Assembly (NCBI GenBank): GCA_020846775.1
Contig: JADLDG010000022.1
Span: forward strand, 1 to 64,000
DNA from: Nitrospirota bacterium
GTDB lineage: Bacteria; Nitrospirota; 9FT-COMBO-42-15; HDB-SIOI813
Reading direction: 5' to 3'
Length of the DNA stretch: 64,000 bases
A model generated the notes under the pieces. The model was not told the origin of the DNA and did not search any database. It saw nothing but the letters and a program-made list of their open reading frames with translations. Positions 56,509 through 64,000 of the stretch are shown here, one piece after another. Position 1 is the first letter of the stretch, and the number at the start of each line of letters is the position of its first letter. A program made the position numbers and the translations under genes.

Positions 56509-57279
56509 ATGAAGCGTAATCTGTTTAAGAGGTTGATAGTAACGGGTATTATGTCGGCAGTCATTGGGATCGGCGGATATGGGGCTGCCGCTGATCACGC
56601 GGCTTCTCATGCGGCTCCGCACTGGTCTTATGAAGGTGACCATGGCCCGGCCCACTGGGGAGAATTCGGCGAAGCCTGCGCTGAAGGCAAGAGGCAGTCG
56701 CCGGTAAACATCACTGGCGCAGAGACGTCAAGCCTGCCGAATATAGACATAAAATACAAGCCCTCGAAGCTCAACATACTCAATAACGGACACACCATAC
56801 AGGTCAACTACGAGGAAGGCAGCAGCATTGTCCTTGACGCCTCCGAGTATAAACTCCTCCAGTTCCACTTCCACGACCCCAGCGAGCACACGGTAGACGG
56901 CAAGTCTTACGGTATGGAACTCCACCTCGTTCACAAGAACGACAATGGCGACCTGGCAGTCATCGGGGTGTTAATAGAAGAAGGCAAGGAGAACAACGCC
57001 TTCAAACAGATATGGGCCAATATGCCAAAGAAGGCGGATGAGAAGAAAGAGGTAAAGGGGGCATCCATAGACGCTTCCACGCTCCTGCCAGAATCCCTTG
57101 CATACTATACCTATCCCGGCTCTCTTACCACACCTCCGTGTACCGAGAGTGTGACATGGCTCGTCCTGAAGGAACCTATACAGATGTCGGCGGCGCAGAT
57201 AAAGGCGTTTAAAAAGCTTATTAACGTCAACAACAGACCGATCCAGCCACTTAACGAGCGCAAGATAAATACGATGTAG
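56509..57279 (+). CDS. Periplasmic alpha-type carbonic anhydrase
   Basis: 256 aa. Signal peptide (about 1-30, ending YGAAADHA). Hydrates CO2 to bicarbonate in the periplasm. Zinc ligands are the two His of QFHFHDPSEH and the His in ELHLVH. Other signatures are HWGEFGEACAEGKRQSPVNI, YPGSLTTPPCTE (cysteine pair) and the closing NNRPIQPLN. Full-length; own promoter and strong terminator, so monocistronic. Confidence 0.96.
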   Translation: MKRNLFKRLIVTGIMSAVIGIGGYGAAADHAASHAAPHWSYEGDHGPAHWGEFGEACAEGKRQSPVNITGAETSSLPNIDIKYKPSKLNILNNGHTIQVNYEEGSSIVLDASEYKLLQFHFHDPSEHTVDGKSYGMELHLVHKNDNGDLAVIGVLIEEGKENNAFKQIWANMPKKADEKKEVKGASIDASTLLPESLAYYTYPGSLTTPPCTESVTWLVLKEPIQMSAAQIKAFKKLINVNNRPIQPLNERKINTM

Positions 57280-57311
57280 CGTCCAGTCCGGAAGAACTTT
57301 GTCAGTTTAAT

Positions 57312-57353
57312 TGCCCCCGGGGATCTTAATGACGTCCGGGGGCATTGTTTTTT
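57312..57353 (+). terminator. Rho-independent terminator after the carbonic anhydrase gene
   Basis: Perfect stem TGCCCCCGG (57312-57320) / CCGGGGGCA (57336-57344), then TTGTTTTTT. Confidence 0.92.
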
Positions 57354-57398
57354 GAAGTAAAGGAAGGAAAGGGGACAGATTTATTTTACTTTTCCTCA

Positions 57399-57809
57399 TC
57401 ATATAAATAATATCTGGTCATTTATGGCCTCAGTCATGAATGTCGTCATTCCCATGCTCATGTCAACCTCATCAATGAGTTCATCCCTTGAGATGTTAAG
57501 AAGCCCCATTGAACTTGTACATGAATAAAGCTTCACCCCCATTGCACTGGCCTCTGTGATCAGTCCTGATATCTTATGTATGTGGCCTTTTCTGATATTG
57601 TCTTCAAGAATATCTTTATGAGTCTCACCCTCACTGTCAAGATTGAATTCAACCCTATCCTTTTTTCTAAAATATTCCAGGGCCCAGTAGGTAATAAAGC
57701 ATCTTGATTCCCTGCCCAGGGCGGCCGCAGTTAATGCAAGGGAAAGACCGTGGTATAAACGGTCAAATGCTCCACTGTGAAATATTATTGCAAATCCTCT
57801 ATTGTCCAT
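57399..57809 (-). CDS. DsrE/DsrF-like sulfur-relay family protein
   Basis: About 136 aa from the ATG at 57809; the frame also has an ATG at 57839, with no ribosome site. DsrE fold: FHSGAFDRLYHGLSLALTAAALG, FITYWAL, and a mid-protein Cys (LYSCTSSMGLL) in the active-site position of DsrE2-type proteins. Ends MGMTTFMTEAI, typical of the family. Follows the hemerythrin gene. Sulfur transfer is a family inference. Confidence 0.83.
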   Translation of the reverse strand: MDNRGFAIIFHSGAFDRLYHGLSLALTAAALGRESRCFITYWALEYFRKKDRVEFNLDSEGETHKDILEDNIRKGHIHKISGLITEASAMGVKLYSCTSSMGLLNISRDELIDEVDMSMGMTTFMTEAINDQILFI

Positions 57810-57859
57810 AGAAAATACCACTACCCTTTCCCTCTCCATTAAAGAGAGGTGGATTTCAT

Positions 57860-58351
57860 CTATGCGCGTTTTGTCCTTATAGTTGCGGCCCAGTCAAGCA
57901 GGGAAACACCCTTGGTCCTTGCAGCAGCATATTTATCTCCCAAGTCATCAAGCTCGGATTTAGTCAGTCTTTCGGAAAGTATTGCAAGTCCGTCACAATT
58001 GGAGACATGAACCAGTAGGGTCCTTGCTGCATTGGCCGCATCTTTTGCCTCAGAATCTGTAAGCGTATCTTTTTGCAATAACGCCAGACAGGCGCGGGCT
58101 GTCCCAATAACACCATCGTGCTCTGACACAAGCTGGTCAACATATTCCCCTAACAAGGTACGCATGGCTGGATATAGTGTTTCCTCCTCGTATCTGAAAT
58201 GAGGTCCTATGAGAACATTCAAGTTGCCTAATATCTCACGCGCCTTTACAACATCCTTTGTTTGAAGCGCTTTAATAATATCAAGCAATCCGTCTCTTAC
58301 CTTCCTGTGGTCCTCTCTGAATTCAGTTATAGGATCTAATTTAGTAGCCAT
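57860..58351 (-). CDS. Hemerythrin-domain protein
   Basis: 163 aa, four-helix HHE-cation-binding protein. Iron ligands are seen in EDHRKV, HFRYEEE (HxxxE), SEHDGVI and HVSNCDG (HxxxxD). Binds O2, NO or iron; a role in stress sensing or delivery is typical. AAGGAGGAG precedes the ATG, and a TTGACC-N18-TATGAT promoter is 44-73 bp upstream. Confidence 0.9.
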   Translation of the reverse strand: MATKLDPITEFREDHRKVRDGLLDIIKALQTKDVVKAREILGNLNVLIGPHFRYEEETLYPAMRTLLGEYVDQLVSEHDGVIGTARACLALLQKDTLTDSEAKDAANAARTLLVHVSNCDGLAILSERLTKSELDDLGDKYAAARTKGVSLLDWAATIRTKRA

Positions 58352-58394
58352 AATTACTCTCCTCCTTGGTTAATATAGTTTTATTGATGAATTC

Positions 58395-58424
58395 ATCATA
58401 ACAGAGTATGTTTTTTTGGGTCAA
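58395..58424 (-). promoter_or_regulatory. Promoter of the hemerythrin-DsrE unit
   Basis: Minus strand TTGACC (58424-58419), 18 bp, TATGAT (58400-58395), followed by a normal leader with AAGGAGGAG. Confidence 0.5.
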
Positions 58425-58514
58425 CACTTTTATTTAAAAATGAAGCGCTGTGTATGTTATCTAACCAATTTTGGGTAACGGAAGATGCTGCATGTTCGAT
58501 CTTGCATCTCCCAT

Positions 58515-59150
58515 TCACACAAGGTTATTCCTGATGGCATAATGAATCAGCTCTGCATTGTTTTTAAGATTAATTTTATGCAGGATACGTGTGCGGTAAG
58601 TACTGATAGTGGGAAGGCTTAGTGAGAGTTGTCTTGCAATTTCACCAGTTGATTTTCCGGACGCTAACATGACCATAACCTGATACTCCCTGTCCGATAG
58701 TTTGTCGTGAGCCGGCTGCTCATCACTTTTATTAAGATCTGCTGCCAGTTTTTCCGCAAGGGCTGAACTGATATATTTTCTGCCTACTGACACCCTTCTG
58801 ATGGCCGTTAATAATTCATCAGGAATACTCCCTTTAGTCAAATAGCCGGAGGCACCCGTCTTTAATGCACGTACAGCATATAGTTCCTCAGGATGCATGC
58901 TGATAATCAATACAGGAGGACGTTTTTTTTCATTCTGCAGCATCCCCAGGACCTCAAGTCCGCTCATGTCAGGAAGTGAAATGTCCAGTATAATAATATC
59001 GTAACTATTTTCCTTAATCCTGTCTAACAACTCCCTGCCAGTACTGACCTCATCTTCAATTGCAATATCGTGAGATTCGGAGACAATTTTTTTCAATCCC
59101 TCACGGAATATCGGATGGTCGTCTACTATTATTATCCGAATCATATTCAT
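58515..59150 (-). CDS. NarL/LuxR-family response regulator
   Basis: 211 aa. Receiver domain (1-120) with acidic pocket IIVDDHP, phosphoacceptor in IIILDISLPD (about 54) and Lys in LTKGSIP. LuxR-type helix-turn-helix at about 145-205 (LSDREYQVMVMLASGKSTGEIA). Its start lies 50 bp inside the kinase gene; an ATG two codons in is also possible. Confidence 0.95.
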   Translation of the reverse strand: MNMIRIIIVDDHPIFREGLKKIVSESHDIAIEDEVSTGRELLDRIKENSYDIIILDISLPDMSGLEVLGMLQNEKKRPPVLIISMHPEELYAVRALKTGASGYLTKGSIPDELLTAIRRVSVGRKYISSALAEKLAADLNKSDEQPAHDKLSDREYQVMVMLASGKSTGEIARQLSLSLPTISTYRTRILHKINLKNNAELIHYAIRNNLV

Positions 59151-60249
59151 GTCCCTTTACTGACACAGGAATTGTTGCCAATACCTTCGTCCCTTTATCT
59201 GGTATCCCGCTTATAATTAGTTTCCCTCCTAAGTAAAGTGTCCGTTCCTGCATACCGAGGAGTCCAAAGGAAAAGGGATTATTTATTTTTTCAACATTGA
59301 TACCCTTTCCGTTATCTTCTATCTTCATTATCAAAGTGTCTTCATCTACCTTCAGTTCAACAGTAACCTTGGTAGCGCCTGAATGTCGTGCAACGTTAGT
59401 CACTGCCTCCTGCAGGATACGGAAAACAGCAGTTGCCCGATTTTTATTCATGTTAATATCTTCGCAACTTATTAAACACTTACACCTGATCTTTGCCCTT
59501 TTCTGAAATTCACTCATATACCATTTAATAGCTGAAATGAGGCCAAGATGATCCAGGATGTCAGGTCTCAGCTCTGTTGATATACGGCGTACTGTCTCTA
59601 TACCAGTATCAGCCAGCTTCACTAATGACTCCCCTGCCCTTTGAACCTTCTCAGGGTTAACACAACTATTGGATGTAATCAGGGATGATTCCATTTTTAC
59701 TGCGGTAAATAGACCACCTAATTCGTCATGAAGTTCGGCAGCAATATATTTCCTCTCTGCCTCCCTCAAATCCTGGAGATGAGCGGAAAGATTACGAAAT
59801 TTCTGATGTGATTTCTCAAGCTCTTCAATGGCATTTGACCTTTCTATCTCTATGCGCTTGCGCTCGAGGGCAAAATGTATTGTGCGGGCAAGGAGATTTC
59901 CTTCAACCTCCCCCTTGCCCAGATAGTCCTGAGCGCCTTTTTGCACCGCCATAATCCCAATATCCTTGTCATTTAGCCCGGTCAGAACAACTATCGGGGT
60001 CGAAGGTGATATTTCACGTACTCTTTCAAAAGTCTCGAATCCCCAGCTATCAGAAAGATTGAGATCCAGCAATATAACATCAAATAGCCCGTTCTTGAGA
60101 ATCTCCAAGGCGTCTGAAAGCTTTGTTACATGAGTTGGTTCAAATATGGCCCTGCTGTATTCTTTCAACATTTCCGTGATCAGCCTGACATAACCAGGGT
60201 CGTCTTCAATATATAACAGACTGATGGGTTTATTTTCTACTGGGTCCAT
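59101..60249 (-). CDS. Soluble hybrid: receiver domain plus NarX-type histidine kinase
   Basis: 382 aa, no membrane helix. N-terminal receiver (LLYIEDDPGYV, VILLDLNLSD, YLGKGEVEG), a coiled-coil linker (about 130-160), HisKA_3 with the phospho-His in AAELHDELGGL (about 171), and HATPase (ILQEAVTNVARHS, IEDNGKGI, FGLLGMQERTLYLGG). Receives phosphate from another kinase or acts as its own sensor, then drives the downstream LuxR regulator. Confidence 0.93.
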   Translation of the reverse strand: MDPVENKPISLLYIEDDPGYVRLITEMLKEYSRAIFEPTHVTKLSDALEILKNGLFDVILLDLNLSDSWGFETFERVREISPSTPIVVLTGLNDKDIGIMAVQKGAQDYLGKGEVEGNLLARTIHFALERKRIEIERSNAIEELEKSHQKFRNLSAHLQDLREAERKYIAAELHDELGGLFTAVKMESSLITSNSCVNPEKVQRAGESLVKLADTGIETVRRISTELRPDILDHLGLISAIKWYMSEFQKRAKIRCKCLISCEDINMNKNRATAVFRILQEAVTNVARHSGATKVTVELKVDEDTLIMKIEDNGKGINVEKINNPFSFGLLGMQERTLYLGGKLIISGIPDKGTKVLATIPVSVKGHEYDSDNNSRRPSDIP

Positions 60250-60408
60250 ACCTTCATATTTCCGGTGGCAAGCCGATTTTGTAAAATATACAGCAGGATA
60301 GCATATAAGTACTGCATTATCAATTGATCAGGAAGCTGATGCGGGGGCGGAAGAAAATCATGGCATTGACAAGACATATGTTTTTGAGGTAATTAAATAT
60401 GGTAGAAT

Positions 60409-61599
60409 ATGGTCACGATAAGGAATACAGTAGTTTACCCTCTATTATTAATCTCTATGTTGCTTCTCTTTGCAACAGTTGCGAGACCTGCTCATGATGA
60501 GACTCCTCAATCTGTCTTAAATAGTATTCGTTATTGGAAGGATCCGAACTATACCAGGATAGTGATTGATTTAAATAGTCCTGTAACTTTCAGGGAAAAG
60601 TATCTTCCAAATCCTGACAGGCTTTTTATTGATCTCCACAATACAATTATGGGCAATGGTATTAATCCGATTCAGATAAGCGACGGAGTTGTAACTCAGG
60701 TACGGGCAGGACAGTTTGATAAAGAAACTGCGCGCGTGGTTATTGAACTTAATGCGAGGGCCGGGTATAAGATTCTGCCTCTTTCATCACCGGACAGGCT
60801 GGTAATAGATGTTTTAAGAGACACAGCGCCACCCGCAATGGAACATAAACAAAGAATGGAAAAAGATGATAATAATAATATCATCATACCCGGCCAGACG
60901 ATCGTAATAGACGCCGGTCATGGAGGTAAAGACCCCGGCGCCATAGGCAGGAGCGGCCTTAAAGAAAAAGACATAGTGCTTGATGTAGCCCTCCGGTTAA
61001 GGAAGCTTGTAAAAGAAAAGCTCGGTGTCAATGTGATAATGACAAGGGACACGGATGTCTTTATCCCACTTGAAGAAAGGACTGCCATCGCCAATACGAG
61101 GGGGGCTGATTTCTTTGTGTCTGTTCATGCCAATTCAAGCAGGAGGGCAGGCGCTAAGGGAGTTGAGACATACCTGCTTGGCAGGGCAACTGACAGGGAT
61201 GCTATGGCCACAGCCGAGCGTGAGAACAATGCAACTGAGAAATCATTGAACACACTTCAATTGATTTTGACTGATCTTTTGAATACCGCTAAGAAAGAAG
61301 AGTCTTTGAGGCTTGCTCACTATGTTCAGGAAAATATGATCGGTCACATGGAGACACGTTACAAAGTAACGGACCTTGGTGTAAAGCAGGCGCCATTTTA
61401 TGTGCTGGTAAATGCAAGGATGCCAAGTATACTTGCCGAGATATCCTTTATCAGCAATCCTGAAGAAGAAAAGTTATTGGCTGATGCTGACCACAGGCAG
61501 GAGATTGCTGAGGCTATTCTGAAGGGTATCAGGAAATACATTCAGGCTACTCCACTTCTTGCCCAGCCGAAAGAGGCAAACTACTCTTCTTTACAGTGA
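60409..61599 (+). CDS. amiC: N-acetylmuramoyl-L-alanine amidase with AMIN domain
   Basis: 396 aa. Signal peptide (about 1-27); AMIN domain (about 38-140, YTRIVIDLNSPV) that targets the septum; Amidase_3 domain (about 163-385). Zinc and catalytic residues are in VIDAGHGGKDPGA, SGLKEKDIVLDV, VSVHANSS and ILAEISFISN. Cleaves peptide from glycan during cell separation. Transcribed toward truA and the dcw cluster. A TTGACA lies at 60366 but its -10 is weak. Confidence 0.95.
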   Translation: MVTIRNTVVYPLLLISMLLLFATVARPAHDETPQSVLNSIRYWKDPNYTRIVIDLNSPVTFREKYLPNPDRLFIDLHNTIMGNGINPIQISDGVVTQVRAGQFDKETARVVIELNARAGYKILPLSSPDRLVIDVLRDTAPPAMEHKQRMEKDDNNNIIIPGQTIVIDAGHGGKDPGAIGRSGLKEKDIVLDVALRLRKLVKEKLGVNVIMTRDTDVFIPLEERTAIANTRGADFFVSVHANSSRRAGAKGVETYLLGRATDRDAMATAERENNATEKSLNTLQLILTDLLNTAKKEESLRLAHYVQENMIGHMETRYKVTDLGVKQAPFYVLVNARMPSILAEISFISNPEEEKLLADADHRQEIAEAILKGIRKYIQATPLLAQPKEANYSSLQ

Positions 61600-61702
61600 C
61601 AATACTGCTTCAATATCGCATTCTCCTGAACCCTGCACTCACTGCACGGTTTATATCACTACTGTCCCCCGGCTGCGGGAGGGCAGAAAGTATTATTCAA
61701 CC

Positions 61703-62560
61703 ATGATATTCAACATCAGGATGATTATAGAATACGATGGGACAAACTATCATGGATGGCAAAGGCAGTCATCCCTGAACCGTGAAACGGGTGATCTACA
61801 TAAGACCATTCAGGGAACTATCGAAGACGTCCTTGCCCGCATCACAAAGCACCCTGCGAAGATTGTTGCTGCAGGCAGGACCGACGCCGGAGTCCATGCA
61901 ACAGGACAAGTTATACATTTTAAAACAGCCCTGAAAATTAATGAATCATCCTGGATTAAGGCCTTAAACTCTTTTCTTCCATCAGATATAGTCGTAAGGA
62001 ATGCAGATTATGTCAATGAAGAGTTTAATGCAAGGTATGATGCAAAGAGCAAAGTATACAGATATTTCATATGTAATTCCGGTTACCCATCCCCATTTTA
62101 CAGAAATTATGTGTGGCACAACAAATACCGTCTCAATATCCCGTTAATGAGAGAAGCATCACAATATCTGCTTGGTCATCACGATTTTTCCTCTTTCCGT
62201 GCAGCTGATTGCAGCGCTACATCACCGGTAAAAACCCTGAACAGGCTTGAAATTGATGAGGTGTCACTCGAAAATCCCGAATCAATTCACTTCTTAGCCC
62301 CCTTTTCTAAAGGGGGGATGGTGAGATCATCCTTATCATCCTCTCTGAGCCTGCAGCCAGCTAACATACTCATCCTCACCTTTGAAGCCAGATCATTTCT
62401 CCAGCACATGGTCAGGAACATCGTAGGAACACTATCTGAAGTTGGCAGGGGGAAATTTACTCCTTTTGATATAAAAAGCATCCTGGAAAAAAGAGACCGG
62501 CGTTATGCAGGCCCTATAGCCCCTCCGCAGGGTTTGTATTTGTATGAGGTGAAGTATTAG
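61703..62560 (+). CDS. truA: tRNA pseudouridine(38-40) synthase
   Basis: About 285 aa from the ATG at 61703. The upstream in-frame ATG at 61559 overlaps amiC and adds unrelated sequence. Catalytic Asp in AAGRTDAGVHATGQVIHF (about 60). HHDFSSFRAADCSA and FLQHMVRNIVGTL are typical. Residues near 198-208 (FLAPFSKGGMV) are encoded by a half copy of the dispersed hairpin repeat in a loop that varies in the family. Confidence 0.95.
   Translation: MIFNIRMIIEYDGTNYHGWQRQSSLNRETGDLHKTIQGTIEDVLARITKHPAKIVAAGRTDAGVHATGQVIHFKTALKINESSWIKALNSFLPSDIVVRNADYVNEEFNARYDAKSKVYRYFICNSGYPSPFYRNYVWHNKYRLNIPLMREASQYLLGHHDFSSFRAADCSATSPVKTLNRLEIDEVSLENPESIHFLAPFSKGGMVRSSLSSSLSLQPANILILTFEARSFLQHMVRNIVGTLSEVGRGKFTPFDIKSILEKRDRRYAGPIAPPQGLYLYEVKY
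62298..62319 (+). repeat. Half copy of the hairpin repeat inside truA
   Basis: CCCCCTTTTCTAAAGGGGGG, one of the two palindromes of the dispersed element, read in frame as PFSKGG. The second hairpin is missing. Confidence 0.75.
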
Positions 62561-62682
62561 TAAGAAAACGATTCGCTACAGAATCAACATATAGGACGCT
62601 TTTCCATCTAAACCACAATATAATGTATGATTTTCGACTTCGGTAAATTTCTTCTAACCTATTAATTTTTCTCATTTTTTTC

Positions 62683-62735
62683 TTGACAATAAATTCTCAT
62701 AGTATATACTTTCTCCATCAGTGGGACAAAGTGGG
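62683..62735 (+). promoter_or_regulatory. mraZ promoter with MraZ boxes
   Basis: TTGACA (62683-62688), 16 bp, TATACT (62705-62710). GTGGG direct repeats at 62721 and 62731, exactly 10 bp apart, and a degenerate third at 62741, match the MraZ binding pattern just downstream of the expected transcription start. Confidence 0.75.
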
Positions 62736-62784
62736 ATGTAATGGTTCAATTCGGCAAGCATTGGCAAAGGAGACCACGACCAGC

Positions 62785-63228
62785 ATGTTTCGTGGAAGAT
62801 ACCATCATACTATAGATTCAAAAGGTCGCCTGAGTATTCCCTCAAAGTTCAGGGATAAAGTCCTCCATAGTCATGGAGGTCAGCTGATCCTGATTAAAGA
62901 CCTTGTTGACAAGTGTATTTCAGCATATACCCCCGATGGATGGGAAGATCTGACCTTAAAAATCCAGAAGGCATCATCACTTGCAGATGAGGTGAAGGCT
63001 TTCCGGCGCCTTATGTTCTCAGAGGCTGAAGATTGCACTATTGACAAACAGGGAAGGATACTCATTCCGCCAAGACTCAGAGAATATGCAAGCCTGGAAA
63101 AAGATGTCCTTGTGGCAGGTGTTGAAAACAATAAGATTGAGTTCTGGAACCCGCAGATCTGGGATAATGCAATGGCTGCCTATGATCCAAGGGATATTGC
63201 CAGGAAGATGGCTGAACTGGGCATATGA
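62785..63228 (+). CDS. mraZ: Transcriptional regulator MraZ
   Basis: 147 aa from the ATG at 62785 (MFRGRYHHTIDSKGRLSIP), with AAAGGAG 12 bases upstream; the frame is open back to 62683. Two SpoVT-AbrB-like halves: DSKGRLSIPSKFR (about 10-22) and DKQGRILIPPRLREYA (about 92-107). Ring-shaped DNA-binding autorepressor at the head of the division and cell-wall cluster. Confidence 0.96.
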   Translation: MFRGRYHHTIDSKGRLSIPSKFRDKVLHSHGGQLILIKDLVDKCISAYTPDGWEDLTLKIQKASSLADEVKAFRRLMFSEAEDCTIDKQGRILIPPRLREYASLEKDVLVAGVENNKIEFWNPQIWDNAMAAYDPRDIARKMAELGI

Positions 63229-63232
63229 GTAA

Positions 63233-64000
63233 GTGAAACAACATATTCCAGTCTTGCTGGAGGAAGTTTTGAAGGAACTACGATGCGATCGTCCCGGGAT
63301 TTATATTGACTGCACCGTTGGCGCCGGTGGACACACCGCTGGTATCCTGGAATCATCTCCTGAAAATAGGGTTATAGGGATTGACTGGGATAGTACGGCC
63401 TTAGAAACTGCAAGAGAAAACCTTAAGGGATTCGGAGACAGGGTGACCTTCATCCGGGAAGACTACTCCTATATTGGCTCTATACTTGATGATATGAACA
63501 TACGTGAAGCAGATGGATTTTTATTTGATCTTGGACTCTCCTCTATGCAGATAGATTCACAGGAACGAGGATTCAGCTTCAGGCTGGATAGTCCTCTCGA
63601 TATGCGAATGGATATGAGGAAAGAAACAACTGCCGCAGATCTTGTAAACAACCTTGGTTCTGCAGAACTGGTAAAAATCCTTAAGGAGTATGGGGAGGAA
63701 AGATGGGCAAAAAAAATCGTGTCTGCAATCATAAGGGAAAGAAATATGGGTGCAATTACAACAACCGGTCGGCTGGCTGAGATTGTAGGTTCTGCAATAC
63801 CGCATTCTTACAGACCCGACCGAATCCACCCCGCTACTAAGACGTTTCAGGCGCTCAGGATTGCCGTTAATAGAGAACTGGATCATATAGATAAAGCCTT
63901 AAAGGACGCAATAATGCATCTTAAAAGAGGAAGCCGCATCTGTGTTATTTCATTTCATTCCTTAGAGGACAGAATTGTAAAGCATACGTTCCGCAGTATG
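63233..64000 (+). CDS. rsmH: 16S rRNA m4C1402 methyltransferase RsmH (truncated by window end)
   Basis: The frame is open for 256 codons to the window edge, starting at GTG (63233) with no stronger site. Begins MKQHIPVLLEEVLKEL; SAM site DCTVGAGGHTAGILE, then FLFDLGLSSMQIDSQERGFSF, HPATKTFQALRIAVN and VISFHSLEDRIVK. Methylates C1402 in the decoding centre. Standard second gene of the dcw cluster, 4 bp after mraZ. About 50 residues of the C-terminus are outside the window. Confidence 0.96.
   Translation, partial: MKQHIPVLLEEVLKELRCDRPGIYIDCTVGAGGHTAGILESSPENRVIGIDWDSTALETARENLKGFGDRVTFIREDYSYIGSILDDMNIREADGFLFDLGLSSMQIDSQERGFSFRLDSPLDMRMDMRKETTAADLVNNLGSAELVKILKEYGEERWAKKIVSAIIRERNMGAITTTGRLAEIVGSAIPHSYRPDRIHPATKTFQALRIAVNRELDHIDKALKDAIMHLKRGSRICVISFHSLEDRIVKHTFRSM

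Noticed and set aside
61559-61702. N-terminal extension of truA
   Set aside because: Overlaps amiC, lacks similarity, and the ATG at 61703 gives the family-typical start.
62683-62784. N-terminal extension of mraZ
   Set aside because: This stretch contains the promoter and the MraZ boxes, and MFRGRYHHTID is the normal N-terminus.

Overview
The window is a gene-dense bacterial chromosome segment of moderate GC with no phage, integron, CRISPR array or insertion-sequence transposase. The organism is Gram-negative: it has LpxC, periplasmic enzymes with signal peptides, an AMIN-type amidase and a Wza-like export protein. The gene set (MglA-type GTPase, HpnCDE squalene genes, a giant double-BcrAD activase, clustered aromatic synthesis genes next to cmk-plsC-rpsA) and the many C/G-tract palindromic repeats resemble Nitrospirota or neighbouring deltaproteobacterial lineages. 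This placement is an inference from gene content, not a computed phylogeny.

Layout. 1-6.3 kb: a c-di-GMP GGDEF/EAL protein, a Kelch protein, an unusual sigma-70 factor divergent from an Hsp20 gene, and a YgfZ/GcvT protein. 6.3-13.3 kb: one complete F1Fo ATP synthase operon (atpZ-I-B-E-F-H-A-G-D-C), proton type, with a short epsilon subunit. 13.3-16.3 kb: a NYN/OST-HTH protein, a secreted protein and hisS. 16.3-26.1 kb: a long minus-strand run pheA-hisC-aroF-tyrA-aroA-cmk-plsC-rpsA-sppA-IHF, which makes Phe and Tyr precursors and then core translation and lipid proteins. 26.2-31.2 kb: mglA-yebC-ruvC-ruvA-ruvB and a PanE-type reductase. 31.3-39.5 kb: an SLBB export protein, ispH, a DUF4438 protein, and a 2-hydroxyacyl-CoA-dehydratase-type activase with its partner. 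39.5-43.6 kb: tldD-pmbA-tetR-crcB-DUF190. 43.7-47.1 kb: a HAD phosphatase, a degenerate MoeA and a double-domain ThyX. 47.1-51 kb: hpnC-hpnD-hpnE (farnesyl-PP to squalene) and queE. 51-64 kb: lpxC, a HARE-HTH protein coupled to a 39-residue histone-H1-like peptide, tRNA-Val, stress and metal proteins (rubrerythrin-like, hemerythrin, DsrE), an alpha carbonic anhydrase, a two-component pair, amiC, truA and the start of the dcw cluster (mraZ, rsmH).

The most distinctive signals are these. (1) A dispersed double-hairpin repeat occurs intergenically and in-frame inside the activase gene, and as a half copy in truA. (2) A three-site tandem palindromic operator array lies before the activase. (3) A HARE-HTH gene is translationally coupled to a Lys/Ala/Pro-repeat microprotein. 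(4) cmk has no normal start codon and probably begins at AUU. (5) Several genes have -10 boxes abutting the ATG, which suggests leaderless or near-leaderless mRNAs. (6) The ThyX is a fused two-domain protein whose active-site motif appears divided between the halves.
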